DNA of 64,000 nt from HK1 sp965202735 (GCA_965202735.1 OZ241844.1:3224001-3288000), one strand, 5' to 3'. Positions 1-8,541 are shown, counted from the first letter of the stretch. The notes: generated by a model not told the origin, from the sequence alone. Translations and numbers: made by a program.

Positions 1-1
1 T

Positions 2-2851
2 GCGGGCGCTGACGAAGGGGTGAGCACGGACGAGCTGATGGTGGTCTCGGGCCTGAGCCCCGAAGCCGTGCGCGGCGCTCTGTACGACCTGGAACGGTCC
101 GGCGTCGCCAGCAACGACACGGCGCTGACCGCGTTCGTCCATACCGGCGTGGAACGCTCGTCGCGGAAGCGCCTGGCGGAGACGGCCGCGCTGGAGACCG
201 CCCTCATCGCCCACATGCGGGAGGCCGCTCCCGACCTCGGCAAGGGAGAGAGTGCGTCCATCCATCTGCGCATCGCCGCCCAGGTGCTGCGCGAGCAGGG
301 CCTGGCCGATCCGCTGCCGGAGCGGCTGTTCCGCATCATTCGCGGCATCGGCTACGACGGGCGCGGCGAGGACGATGGCGCCGCGGGCAGCCTGACGGTC
401 CGCAAGCGGGATGCGGAGACCGCGCGGTTCACGCTGCGTCGCGAATGGGAGGCGCTGGAGAAGACCGCCGGCATACGTCGCGAGGCGGCCGGCCGCCTGC
501 TCGAACATCTGCTCGACCGCCTGCCGCCCGGAAGCCGCGGCACCGACCTTCTGGCCGAGACCACGCTCGGGAACCTCCTGCAGGCGATCGAGGCCGACCT
601 GGCCCTGAAGGCCAGGGTCCGGGATCCGAAGAAGCTGCTGGACCGCGCCCTGCTCTGGCTCCACGAGCTGGACGTGCTCCGCCTCAACAAGGGGCTGGCG
701 GTGTTTCGCCCGGCCATGACCATCCGGCTGGAACGGCGGGACCGGCGAGGCTTTTCAAGGGCGGACTTCGAGCCCCTCGCCCTTCACTACAAGGGACAGG
801 TACTGCAAGTCCACGTCATGGTGGAGTTCGCCGAGCGCGGTCTCGCGGCCATGAGCGAGGCGCTGCGTCTGGCAATGGACTATTTCTCGATGAAGGAGGA
901 ACCGTTTCTCGAGCGCTGGCTTCCGGGGCGGGACCGGGAGATCGGCCGGGAGACGACGCCGGAGTCATGGCGGGCCATCGTCGAGAGCCTCGGGAACTCC
1001 GTTCAGCAGCGCATCGTGGCCGACGAACGGGAACGGACCAACGTGCTCGTGCTCGCAGGCCCCGGTTCCGGCAAGACGCGCGTGCTGGTGCACCGGATCG
1101 CCTGGCTGATACGAGTCAGACGGGAAAACGCCCGCGGCATCCTTGCTCTGGCCTACAACCGGCACGCCGCCGCCGACATCCGCCGCCGGCTCACGGAGTT
1201 GATCGGCGACGACGCCCGCGGCGTGACGGTGCTCACCTGCCACGCGCTCGCCATGCGTCTGGCGGGCGCCAGCTTCACCGGCCGGTCGGAGCGCCCGGAC
1301 GACGGGGCGTTCCGGGACGTGATGCGCCGCGCCGTCGCGTTGCTCCGCGGCGAGGAGCTGTCGCCGGAGGAGGCGGACGAACGCCGCGCGCGCCTGCTCG
1401 AGGGCTTCCGGTGGATTCTCGTGGACGAGTACCAGGATGTCGGTCCCGAGCAGTACGAGCTGATATCCGCCCTTGCCGGCCGGACGCTGGAAGACGACGC
1501 GAGCAAGCTCACCCTGTTCGCGGTCGGAGACGACGATCAGAACATCTACGGCTTCAACGGCGCGTCGGTGGAGTTCATCCGGCGCTTCGAGTCGGACTAC
1601 GGAGCGAAGCCCACTTGGCTGACCGCCAACTACCGCTCCACGGCCCATATCGTGGCGGCGGCCAACGCGATGATCGAACCGGCGCGGAACCGCATGAAGG
1701 CAGGGCATCCCATCCATGTCGATCGCGCTCGCGACAAGGACCCGCCGGGCGGCGAGTGGGCGGCGCTGGACCCGGTCTCGCGCGGGCGGGTGCAGATCCT
1801 GCCGGCCGGTGGCGACCCCGTCCGCCAGGCGCGGGCCGTCATGGCGGAGTTTCTGCGCCTCTCCGAACTGGCACCCTCGTGGGAATGGTCGCGCTGCGCG
1901 GTCATCGCGCGCGAATGGGAGTATCTGGTTCCGGTGCGGGCGTTCTGCGAGGCGCACGATGTCCCGGTGCAGATGGCGAATGAGGAAATCCCGAATTTCT
2001 GGCGCCTGCGGGAAGCCCGGGCGTTCGTCCAATGGTTGCGCGAACGCAAACCGAGGATCGTCGACGGCGGGTCCCTGCGCGGCTGGACGGACGCGCGGCC
2101 TTCCGATCCCTGGCATGACCTGCTGCGCCAGGCGGTCGAGGAACACGCGCTGGAATCCGGCGGCGGAGACACCCCGGTGGACCATTTCATCGAGTGGCTG
2201 GCGGAGTGGGGCCAGGGTATCCGCCGTCGCCAGCGGGGGTTGCTGCTGCTCGCCGCGCATCGCGCCAAGGGGCTGGAGTTCGATCATGTGGCGGTTCTGG
2301 ACGGCGGATGGGATCGCATCGGTCGCGATGAGGACCCCGATGCGGCACGCCGGCTGTACTACGTGGCGATGACGCGGGCGCGGCGGACGCTCACGCTGGC
2401 GCGACTCGACGGTTCGCATGGCATCCAGGACGCGCTGCTCGGCCATGCCGCCACGATTCGCCGCGAGGCTGCCGTGCTGCCGCCCTGCTCCGGGGCGGTG
2501 GAGTACCGCCATGTCCGACCGGCTCTTCAGGATGTGGATCTGGGATTCGCCGGCCGCTGGCGGGCCGGCAACCCGATACACCGCGCCATTGCCGCGCTGT
2601 CGGTCGGCGACCCGCTGGACCCGCGGGTCGAGGAGAACGGACGCTGGGTGCTGCTGGACCGGGCAGGCCGTGCCGTGGGACGTCTCGCCAACTCCTTCAA
2701 GCCGCCGCCCGGAACGCGATGCCGGTCGGCGATGGTGTTCGCCGTGGTGGACTGGAGCCGCGAGGCGTCGGAACCGAAGTACCACGGCGCCACGAGATGC
2801 GATGCCTGGGAGGTGGTCGTGCCCGAGCTCGTGTTCGAGCCGGACCGGTGA
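2..2851 (+). CDS. RecQ/UvrD-type superfamily I DNA helicase, C-terminal part
   Basis: ATP-dependent DNA helicase of the UvrD/Rep superfamily I. The reading frame is open to the left edge, so the N-terminus lies outside the window; an in-frame GTG at 20 is probably internal. Counting from that codon, residues 1-300 look like winged-helix and linker sequence of the kind that joins a RecQ-type helicase to a UvrD module in very large fused proteins. Then come Walker A (GPGSGKTR, about residue 347), the Walker B variant VDEYQD, the Q-motif-like VGDDDQNIYGF, LTANYRST, and the late motifs HRAKGLEF and YYVAMTRARR. All core motifs look intact, so the visible part should be an active motor. Role in DNA repair or recombination restart is inferred from family. 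The RecQ half is inferred, not seen. Confidence 0.85.
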   Translation, partial: AGADEGVSTDELMVVSGLSPEAVRGALYDLERSGVASNDTALTAFVHTGVERSSRKRLAETAALETALIAHMREAAPDLGKGESASIHLRIAAQVLREQGLADPLPERLFRIIRGIGYDGRGEDDGAAGSLTVRKRDAETARFTLRREWEALEKTAGIRREAAGRLLEHLLDRLPPGSRGTDLLAETTLGNLLQAIEADLALKARVRDPKKLLDRALLWLHELDVLRLNKGLAVFRPAMTIRLERRDRRGFSRADFEPLALHYKGQVLQVHVMVEFAERGLAAMSEALRLAMDYFSMKEEPFLERWLPGRDREIGRETTPESWRAIVESLGNSVQQRIVADERERTNVLVLAGPGSGKTRVLVHRIAWLIRVRRENARGILALAYNRHAAADIRRRLTELIGDDARGVTVLTCHALAMRLAGASFTGRSERPDDGAFRDVMRRAVALLRGEELSPEEADERRARLLEGFRWILVDEYQDVGPEQYELISALAGRTLEDDASKLTLFAVGDDDQNIYGFNGASVEFIRRFESDYGAKPTWLTANYRSTAHIVAAANAMIEPARNRMKAGHPIHVDRARDKDPPGGEWAALDPVSRGRVQILPAGGDPVRQARAVMAEFLRLSELAPSWEWSRCAVIAREWEYLVPVRAFCEAHDVPVQMANEEIPNFWRLREARAFVQWLRERKPRIVDGGSLRGWTDARPSDPWHDLLRQAVEEHALESGGGDTPVDHFIEWLAEWGQGIRRRQRGLLLLAAHRAKGLEFDHVAVLDGGWDRIGRDEDPDAARRLYYVAMTRARRTLTLARLDGSHGIQDALLGHAATIRREAAVLPPCSGAVEYRHVRPALQDVDLGFAGRWRAGNPIHRAIAALSVGDPLDPRVEENGRWVLLDRAGRAVGRLANSFKPPPGTRCRSAMVFAVVDWSREASEPKYHGATRCDAWEVVVPELVFEPDR

Positions 2852-2908
2852 GCGGCCGCGGCCGCGCTACGGGCTCCGCGCCTACCCGGTCCGGTACGGC
2901 GCCCCTCG

Positions 2909-3694
2909 TCAGCCGCCGCCCTCGGCGATCGCGTCCAGATACATCCGCACCGTCGCCGAGAGGCCGTGGTCCAGCGCATCGGCGGTCAGCGCATGGCCGA
3001 TGGAGACCTCGGCGATGCCGCCGATGGCGATGAACGCCGCAAGGTTGTCGAGGTTCAGGTCGTGTCCGGCATTGACCCCGAGGCCGAGCCGGGCCGCGGT
3101 CCGCGTGGCGTCGAGACAGGACTGCCGGCAGGCGCGGGTGTCCGGGTGATCGAGCCCGTGGCGCTCCACGAGATCCGCATACGGGCCGGTGTAGAGCTCG
3201 ATGCGGTCCGCCCCGCACGTCTTCGCGCGCGCAATCTGCGCCTCGTCCGGGTCCATGAACAGGCTCACGCGCACGCCCCGGTCCCGGTAGCGGGCGATGA
3301 CCCCGGCCACCCGTGCGGCTTCGGCGGGGTCGGACAGGTCCCACCCGTGGTCGGACGTGAGCTGGGCGTCGGTGTCGGGGACCAGCGTCGCCTGGTGCGG
3401 GCGGGCGGTCTCGACGAGGTGGTCGAATCCCGGATAGCCGTTGTCGCGCGGCCCGGCGGCGGGGTTGCCCTCGATGTTGAGCTCGACGTGCGGATGTTCG
3501 GAGGCCAGAAGCGCCGCGAGCGCATGGACATCGTCGGGCCGGATGTGCCGCTGGTCGGGACGCGGATGCACGGTGACGCCCTGCGCGCCGGCGGCGATGA
3601 CGGTCCGCGCCGCGTCGAGGACGCTCGGCCGGCGTCCCTCGCGCGCGTTGCGCAGCCATGCAATCTTGTTGAGGTTGACGGAGAGAGCGGTCAT
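2909..3694 (-). CDS. pdxJ: Pyridoxine 5'-phosphate synthase PdxJ
   Basis: Condenses 1-deoxy-D-xylulose 5-phosphate with 3-amino-2-oxopropyl phosphate, the last ring-closing step of the DXP-dependent vitamin B6 pathway; cytosolic TIM barrel. The N-terminus LSVNLNKIAWLRNAR, the motif VTVHPRPDQRHI, the ELNIEGNP segment, the DRIELYTGPYA strand and the GLGVNAGHDLNLDN motif are hallmarks of the family. At 261 residues it is slightly longer than the usual 240 or so. It is converging with the helicase gene upstream (57 bp gap). The usual neighbour acpS is absent. Identification is firm. Confidence 0.96.
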   Translation of the reverse strand: MTALSVNLNKIAWLRNAREGRRPSVLDAARTVIAAGAQGVTVHPRPDQRHIRPDDVHALAALLASEHPHVELNIEGNPAAGPRDNGYPGFDHLVETARPHQATLVPDTDAQLTSDHGWDLSDPAEAARVAGVIARYRDRGVRVSLFMDPDEAQIARAKTCGADRIELYTGPYADLVERHGLDHPDTRACRQSCLDATRTAARLGLGVNAGHDLNLDNLAAFIAIGGIAEVSIGHALTADALDHGLSATVRMYLDAIAEGGG

Positions 3695-3764
3695 GGCCGG
3701 CCCACGCGGGCCTCGTCGATCGCCCGGCTTCGCGGATGCCCCGGCTCGGGCGTCGAGCGGGCGG

Positions 3765-3989
3765 TCATGGCCGGTCTCCGAAGATCCTGTCGATCGGGAG
3801 ATGGAGTCCGGTCACCGCGACGGACATGATCTTCCGGCTTCGGCGCAGCACCCGCTCCTCGCCGTATCCGTCCGGGTCCGGCCCGGCGCGGACAGCGGCC
3901 TCTTCGTCCGCCACGCCCTTCCCGGCCTCGCCCGGATGCGCGAAGTCCTCGACGATGAAGCGGTGGCGCTGGATGTCCGCTACGGCCAT
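3765..3989 (-). pseudogene. Uma2-type PD-(D/E)XK nuclease with internal deletion
   Basis: A 74-codon ORF that looks like the two ends of a Uma2 endonuclease joined directly. Residues 7-23 (RHRFIVEDFAHPGEAG) match the typical RHRFTVEDYxxMxEAG start of Uma2 proteins, and residues 38-71 (DPDGYGEERVLRR ... LHLPIDRIFG) match the typical Uma2 C-terminus. The middle, which should hold the VELIDGEI, EPD and VEV active-site segments (about 100 residues), is absent. It therefore cannot be an active nuclease. A complete Uma2 homologue is present at 61.6 kb. The identification rests on remembered family motifs; an unrelated small protein is possible. Confidence 0.6.
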
Positions 3990-4200
3990 GGTGGGTGCCG
4001 ATCGGGAGTGGCCGGGACCAGGTTCAGAATAGCACGCGGGAGTGGAGGCACCGTCTCGAGAAATCCGTCGAGAAATCCGTCATTCCCCGACCCGCACGCA
4101 CTCCGGTCCGCCCCCGGTCGAGACGGGTCTGCGGAAATGCAGCGCGCCCGCCGCTCCCGAAGACACGCCGTGCCCGATGTGACCGATGTGAAACGAGAGA

Positions 4201-4491
4201 TCACCAGCGCCCGGGCGGGCGGCGCGAGGTGTGGAAGACGCGGAGGATTTCGATGCGATCCAGCCGTGGCCGGACACGATACGGGATGATGTAGCGCGTT
4301 CCGGAAACGACCAGCTCCCGGGTGCCGTGGATCCGGCCGGGCCGGCCGAGGGCGGGGTTCTCCCTCAGCAGATCGACGGCGCGCGAAATGTGCTGAACGA
4401 GAGCTCGTGCCGCGGCTGGATTCTCTCGGGCGACATGCCCGGCTTCGTCGTCCAGATTCCGCAATGCCGTCGCGAGCCACCTAACCCGCAT
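4201..4491 (-). CDS. ParE/RelE-type toxin
   Basis: Toxin of a type II toxin-antitoxin pair, 96 residues, RelE/ParE fold. The start chosen (ATG at 4491, MRVRWLATAL) gives the usual ParE N-terminus, followed by helix-rich ARENPAAARALVQHI, the LRENPALGRPGR loop, and the terminal strands RELVVSGTRYIIPYRV and IEILRVFHTSR. The open frame runs 16 codons further upstream, but that part overlaps the antitoxin and has no family resemblance. The start overlaps the end of the antitoxin gene by 11 bp, which implies translational coupling. ParE proteins poison DNA gyrase and RelE proteins cleave mRNA; which applies here is not decided by sequence. Confidence 0.88.
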   Translation of the reverse strand: MRVRWLATALRNLDDEAGHVARENPAAARALVQHISRAVDLLRENPALGRPGRIHGTRELVVSGTRYIIPYRVRPRLDRIEILRVFHTSRRPPGRW

Positions 4492-4723
4492 CGACACCCC
4501 ACTTGCCCAGCACGTCCTTCGCGAGGTCGTCGCTCGCAAAGTCGCCGCGGTCGGCTTCGGCGATCGCGCTCCGAATCTCCTGAATCTGCCACTCGTTCAG
4601 ATCGACGAATTCACGGATGGCCTGAGCGGCCAGAAAGGACTTCGATCGCTGCATCGATTCGGCCAGCCGATCGAGACGCCGTTTCAGCGCCGGTTCCAGG
4701 CGAAGAGTCATGGTCGCGGACAC
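4481..4723 (-). CDS. CopG/ParD-type ribbon-helix-helix antitoxin
   Basis: Antitoxin partner of the ParE-like toxin, expected to bind both toxin and its own promoter. Residues 4-45 (TMTLRLEP, then KRRLDRLAESMQRSKSFLAAQAIREFV) form a ribbon-helix-helix DNA-binding motif; the acidic tail from residue 48 should wrap the toxin. The frame opens at a GTG (4723); an in-frame ATG at 4711 (MTLRLEP) is an equally good start. The upstream gap of 350 bp holds the promoter region and one MITE-1 copy. Autoregulation is the family norm but no operator was identified. Confidence 0.87.
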   Translation of the reverse strand: MSATMTLRLEPALKRRLDRLAESMQRSKSFLAAQAIREFVDLNEWQIQEIRSAIAEADRGDFASDDLAKDVLGKWGVDAG

Positions 4724-4900
4724 AACCAGTCTCCAGCGTGTGTGCGTGTGCGATTGTATTCAATCGTATGCGGACGTGTACACCCTGCCTTATGCCCGGC
4801 CATGGCAGCGTTTCGAACCGATGGAGTACCCGCGTCGGGACCGGGGGGGTCCGCCGACACTTCGGCATGTAGTGCCACTCGCCGCCTCTGTCCATCATGA

Positions 4901-5046
4901 CTGCATGATGTGCAACAGCAATTCCCGCCAGCCCCGGAGAGGCCGTACCGTGGCGGGATTCTGGCGCGATTTCGACCCTCGGGGCACTGAGTCGAGGGGA
5001 ATTCAGGAGCATGTCTCCACTTGGCGGGAACTGCATGATGTGTAAC
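4901..5046. mobile_element. MITE-1 copy A with flanking direct repeats
   Basis: Non-coding element of 114 bp (4917-5030), ending in the imperfect inverted repeat AGCAATTCCCGCCA / TTGGCGGGAA. It is flanked by a 16-bp direct repeat, CTGCATGATGTGCAAC at 4901-4916 and the same with one change (C to T) at 5031-5046, which reads as a target-site duplication. It is in the same orientation as copy E and opposite to D and F. It lies between the toxin-antitoxin operon and the 3' end of the DUF3179 gene. No transposase is encoded. Confidence 0.8.
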
Positions 5047-5075
5047 GAGATTGTGCGAAGGGCGGCGGAGCTGCC

Positions 5076-6470
5076 CTACCGTACCAGCCGCGTGTGCGGA
5101 AACGCCGCGTACCAGCCGAACCAGAACGCGCGCTGCGCCGGGATGCGGTGGAGCACCCGCCCGTCTTCGGCCGTCAGGGCGTGCTCGTCCATCGTCCACG
5201 TCATGCCGGCCTCGTCCCGCACGCCGCGGTCGCCGTCGTAGCCGGCGAACGTCACCTCCTCGCTCGCGTAGGCGCGGTTCGCGCCCGAGGGGTCGGTGAG
5301 GACCACGAGCCCGGTGCCTCCGATCGCGTCGTGGTGAACGGGATTCGCGGCGAGGAAGTCGGCGGAGATCGCGAGCGGCCGGTCGGGATGGGCGGCGAGC
5401 AGCACCGTGAAGACCTCGTCCTTGTTCCCGAGCCGCGTGTCCAGGGCCGGTACCGCGAACATCACGTCGTCGGTCGCGAAGTACTCGCGGTACGCGGCCC
5501 CTTCGGAGTAGTCGCGCCGGTGGCCGGTATCGAGCGAGAGCACCTTCGTGCCGGGATGGCGCCGCCGCCACTCGCCCCAAGTGGTGGTCACCACGCTGCC
5601 TCGGTCGAGCACGATGCCCTTCCCGGCCAGCGGTCCGGCCACCGGCGTCCCCCGCATGGTGCTCCACAGCGACTGGGTGGCCCGGTCGTACATGAGCTTG
5701 TTCGAGCGGTAGAGGAAGCCGCTGGTGCCGAGCGCGTGGCTCACCCCCTCGTGCTCGGTGTGGTAGAGGATCACGGTGCCGCAGAGCGTGCAGTACACCC
5801 CGGCCACCGGCACCCCGCCGACCACGTCGACGAACATCTCGTGCCAGCCGAGGATGCGCTTCGGGTAGGCGCGCGCATCGCCGTTGACCGAGATGCCGAA
5901 CACGATGTGGTCGTCCTCGAGGTACCCGACATCGTCGGCGGCGAGCATCGCCGGGTTGCGCAGCGGCGGGATGCCGTCCTGCCGCACGCCTCCCCAGACG
6001 ATCTCGTCGAGCCGGATCAGCGGCTCGCCCACCTCGTCGAAGTACGCCGCGAAGCGCGGGTCGAGAAAGCCGTGGAGCGCGCCCTTGAAGGCGGCGTAGC
6101 GCGGATGCCGGGCCTCCGGCGCATTCCACATCGCGCGCTGCCAGGCCCCGAGGTCGTAGCCGTGCTCCCCGCCGGCCCTGGTCTCGACGAGCCGCAGCAG
6201 GGTGGCGGAGACCGCCGGGTTGCGGATGATGCGCATCGTGTCGAGCGCCATCGACAGGTAGGACGGCTCCCAGGTCGACTCGATCAGATCCATCGCGTCC
6301 ACCATGTCCCCTTCTTCCCCGACGACCAGGGTGAGGAACGCGCGGGTGACCTCGCGCTCGGTGGCTTCGGCCCGCGTGGGCGCGGCGGCGGCGCCCGGGA
6401 CGAAGCCGAAGCCGAGGGCGAGGGCGAGGGCGAGGGCGAGGGCGAGAGTACGAAGGCGGGTGGCGGGCAT
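5076..6470 (-). CDS. Exported DUF3179-domain protein
   Basis: Predicted secreted protein of about 464 residues. The start at 6470 (MPATRLRT) gives a clear Sec signal peptide with a hydrophobic core made of repeated Ala-Leu, followed by an AAAAP cleavage region; the frame extends 15 codons further upstream without family resemblance. The body carries the DUF3179 signature: the GVPVAGVYCTLCGTVILYHT segment with two cysteines, GTSGFLYRSNKLMYDRAT, LWSTMRGTPVAGPLAGK, and the GHRRDYSEGAAYREYF stretch. Members of DUF3179 have no established biochemical function. It stands alone, converging with the toxin-antitoxin operon, with MITE-1 copy A just past its stop. Confidence 0.85.
   Translation of the reverse strand: MPATRLRTLALALALALALGFGFVPGAAAAPTRAEATEREVTRAFLTLVVGEEGDMVDAMDLIESTWEPSYLSMALDTMRIIRNPAVSATLLRLVETRAGGEHGYDLGAWQRAMWNAPEARHPRYAAFKGALHGFLDPRFAAYFDEVGEPLIRLDEIVWGGVRQDGIPPLRNPAMLAADDVGYLEDDHIVFGISVNGDARAYPKRILGWHEMFVDVVGGVPVAGVYCTLCGTVILYHTEHEGVSHALGTSGFLYRSNKLMYDRATQSLWSTMRGTPVAGPLAGKGIVLDRGSVVTTTWGEWRRRHPGTKVLSLDTGHRRDYSEGAAYREYFATDDVMFAVPALDTRLGNKDEVFTVLLAAHPDRPLAISADFLAANPVHHDAIGGTGLVVLTDPSGANRAYASEEVTFAGYDGDRGVRDEAGMTWTMDEHALTAEDGRVLHRIPAQRAFWFGWYAAFPHTRLVR
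6413..6447. repeat. Hexanucleotide microsatellite in a signal-peptide coding region
   Basis: About 5.7 uninterrupted copies of CGAGGG, coding on the minus strand for the alternating Ala-Leu core of the DUF3179 signal peptide. Changes in copy number by slippage would add or remove two residues at a time without shifting the frame. Confidence 0.9.
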
Positions 6471-6520
6471 GGGGAGGCTCCGGAAGGTTGGTGTCGGGTG
6501 TAGACCGCGCCTCACCCGAT

Positions 6521-6695
6521 CCGGTTCGGCCGGGCGCCGGCGCCGGCTGCCGCAGCGACCAGCCCGGCTGTCGCCTCCCTTGTGGAGGAGGCCCGATTCG
6601 GCCGGGCGCCGGCGCCGGCTGCCGCGGCGACCAGCCCGGCTGTCGCCTCCCTTGGGGAGGAGGCCCGGTTCGGCCGGGCGTCGGCGCCGGCTGCC
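6521..6695. repeat. 72-bp tandem repeat, about 2.4 copies
   Basis: Units start near 6521, 6593 and 6665 with a strict 72-bp period (24 codons). The core CCGGTTCGGCCGGGCG and the segment CGACCAGCCCGGCTGTCGCC recur almost unchanged. Each full unit contains a hairpin, GCCTCC with GGAGG around a short loop. The array lies between the DUF3179 gene start and the 3' end of the desaturase gene, and no gene was recognised in it. Confidence 0.9.
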
Positions 6696-6780
6696 ACGAA
6701 AGGTCCGATCAGGTCGGCGGCGCTGCCGCGGGGTACTCGCAGCTTGCCGGCTTCATCCGTGCCCCGGCTTCGTCTGCGGC

Positions 6781-7920
6781 TCAATCTGTGCCTCCCCTGC
6801 GGATTCGGGGCCGACCGGAGCTTCCCTGCCGCAGGCCGCGCGCCAGCTCCCGGTGCACGCTCGCGTATCCGGGCGCCTGCTCCCGGATGTACGGGGCGAG
6901 GGCCGCGTGGGCCCGGGGCAGCGCGTGGAAGGGAATCGCCGCACAGGCGTGATGCTCGGCATGACAGGGCATGTTCCATGCGAGGAAGCGGACGACGGCG
7001 TTGGTGTGGATGGTGCGCGAGTTCGCGAGCATGTCCGGGACCATCGGGCAGCCGGTGTGCTCGGCGAGGAGGTAGAGCCTCAGCATCGGCTGGCCGAGCA
7101 CGACGGGCACGACCCAGGCCCACAGCGCCGCCGCGCTGCCGGCGGCGGCGGAGACCGCGGCGACCGCGAGGTAGCTCGCGAGGTGAAGCCGCGCCTCGCG
7201 CACGACCCCGGCGCGCTCCGACGGCCCGATGTACGGCTCCGGCACGCGTCCCGCCGCGTGCGCCAGCATGGTGCGCACGCGGGAGGTCCAGTACTGGAAT
7301 CCGCTCACCCGCCAGAGATACTCGCGCCAGGTCGCCGGAGGCGCGACGGCCAGCTCCGGGTCGCGTTCGGGGTCCTGCGTGAAGCGGTGGTGCTCCAGGT
7401 GGAACGCGCGGAAGTAGCGCGGCGGGAGCAGGAGGATCCACCCGCACGCCGCCGACACCGCGCGGTTGATCCGGCGGCTCCGGAAGGCGGTGTAGTGCAC
7501 GGTCTCGTGCAGCGGCGCGAAGAGGAAGACGAGGGTGGCGCCGTAGAGCCAGGCGGCGGGGAGCATCCATGCGGTGTCGAAGGCGCCCGCGTAGACGGCG
7601 CCGGCCGCGGCGATGGCCAGGGCGTGCAGCGCGAGATGGGCGAGGCCCTTGCGGTCCGAGCGTTCGGCCAGTGCGGAAAGCTCCCGGCCGGAGAGACGGC
7701 CGGCGAGGCCGCCGGCCAGACGCCCCGCGACACGGACCGGCGTCGGGGCGCCTCGGTGTTTCGCACCATCTTCATCGAGGCCTCCCGCGACACGGGCCGA
7801 CGCCGCTCCCCCGCCGTCATCCGCGACCGCGGTCCGGACCGGGGAATGAACCACCGTGGGTTTCCCGGCAGGCGGCCCGGTATTCGGGGACTGGCGCATG
7901 GCGGCGGAGGACTGGCGCAT
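6781..7920 (-). CDS. Membrane fatty acid desaturase (three-histidine-box family)
   Basis: Integral-membrane di-iron enzyme that introduces double bonds, or hydroxyl groups, into acyl chains. The three histidine boxes are present: HETVH (about residue 138), HLEHH (about 175) and HAEHH (about 318), with hydrophobic membrane segments between and after them. Family resemblance begins only near residue 77 (SGRELSALAERSDRKGL); the 75 residues before it are low-complexity, and the first codons lie in a 21-bp tandem repeat, so the true start is uncertain (ATG at 7920 or 7899, or a GTG further in). Hydroxylase or carotenoid ketolase activity cannot be excluded. It is separate from the second desaturase at 52.3 kb. 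Confidence 0.82.
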   Translation of the reverse strand: MRQSSAAMRQSPNTGPPAGKPTVVHSPVRTAVADDGGGAASARVAGGLDEDGAKHRGAPTPVRVAGRLAGGLAGRLSGRELSALAERSDRKGLAHLALHALAIAAAGAVYAGAFDTAWMLPAAWLYGATLVFLFAPLHETVHYTAFRSRRINRAVSAACGWILLLPPRYFRAFHLEHHRFTQDPERDPELAVAPPATWREYLWRVSGFQYWTSRVRTMLAHAAGRVPEPYIGPSERAGVVREARLHLASYLAVAAVSAAAGSAAALWAWVVPVVLGQPMLRLYLLAEHTGCPMVPDMLANSRTIHTNAVVRFLAWNMPCHAEHHACAAIPFHALPRAHAALAPYIREQAPGYASVHRELARGLRQGSSGRPRIRRGGTD

Positions 7921-8014
7921 GGCGGCGAAGGACGGGTGCGAGGCGGCGAAGGACGGATGCGGGGCGGCGAAGGGCGGGTGCGGGGCGGCGGAGAGCGGGT
8001 GCGGGGCGGCGGAG
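7889..8014. repeat. 21-bp tandem repeat, six copies
   Basis: Six units of 21 bp, starting at 7889, 7910, 7931, 7952, 7973 and 7994. The first two read GACTGGCGCATGGCGGCGGAG-like and the last four GACGGATGCGGGGCGGCGAAG-like, so the array has diverged from one end to the other. It covers the putative start of the desaturase gene and its upstream region. The period equals seven codons, so expansion would keep an open frame on either strand. Confidence 0.92.
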
Positions 8015-8022
8015 GCGCTGCG

Positions 8023-8211
8023 CTATCGTGCGCCGGCCGACGCCTTCGCGTCCTCGAAGTGACGCACCGCGCGCTCGAACCGGTCGCGGCAACCCGGGTT
8101 GCAGAACCCGACCACGCAGCCGTCATGCTCGGTGAGCGAGTCGGCCCGCACCGGCTTGCCCGACCACGGGCAGGTCTCGTTGATGCAATCGGCGATGTCG
8201 AGATCGGGCAT
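8023..8211 (-). CDS. Small YHS-like zinc-binding protein
   Basis: A 62-residue protein with a good ribosome binding site (GGAGA, 4 bp before ATG at 8211). Four cysteines in two pairs, CINETC (residues 9-14) and GFCNPGC (residues 36-41), resemble a YHS/TRASH-type metal knuckle; the sequence NETCPWSGKPV ... GFCNPGCRDRF is typical of a family of small proteins often mislabelled glutathione S-transferase. Likely a metal-binding or metal-sensing protein of unknown role. The open frame continues upstream of the chosen start through R3 sequence, which is not coding. Confidence 0.72.
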   Translation of the reverse strand: MPDLDIADCINETCPWSGKPVRADSLTEHDGCVVGFCNPGCRDRFERAVRHFEDAKASAGAR

Positions 8212-8260
8212 GGCGTCTCCCCTCGTCCGTGACCCCGGCCGGATACGGTGCTCCGAACAC

Positions 8261-8391
8261 GTCCAGTGTGGGAACCGCGCACCGAGGGGCGTCCTTGTCG
8301 CGCTTACCGGCCGTTCAGACCGTCGGAGGATGAATGCCGTTGTGCAGACTGGATTCACCCCAAACGGCGCTTGAGCGGCAGCACTCGCCGC
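8261..8391 (-). repeat. R3 dispersed repeat, copy 1
   Basis: On the minus strand this 131-bp stretch aligns along its length with the R3 copy at 36721-36852, sharing for example CTGCCGCTCAAGCGCCG at one end and GGACGCCC-CGG-GCG-GGTTC-CACAC at the other. It lies between the YHS-like gene and a toxin-gene remnant. No ORF is shared between copies. Confidence 0.78.
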
Positions 8392-8442
8392 GCGGCTTCC
8401 GAGCGGCACTATAGAAAGCACGGGGTGAGACATCAATCCCGC

Positions 8443-8541
8443 TTGCCGAGCAACCAGCGGGAAGCGCTGCGGGGCGACCGTACCGGTCAGCACAGTATCC
8501 AGATCAACGCGCAATGGCGCATAATCGTGATCTCGGAACTT
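8443..8541 (+). pseudogene. HigB-type toxin remnant
   Basis: A short in-frame stretch reads LPSNQREALRGDRTGQHSI followed by QINAQWRI, which matches the conserved C-terminal core of HigB/RelE killer toxins (P-G-N-R-L-EAL-GDR-GQ-SI-IN-QWRI). The N-terminal half of the toxin is not present upstream, where R3 sequence is found instead, and the normal WxxG/YxVEIVDYH ending is missing. No HigA antitoxin is visible nearby. Interpreted as a decayed fragment. Confidence 0.65.

Noticed and set aside
965..2785. 606-codon open frame on the minus strand opposite the helicase gene
   Set aside because: No family motifs; it lies fully antisense to a gene with all helicase motifs. Long antisense frames are expected in DNA this rich in G and C.
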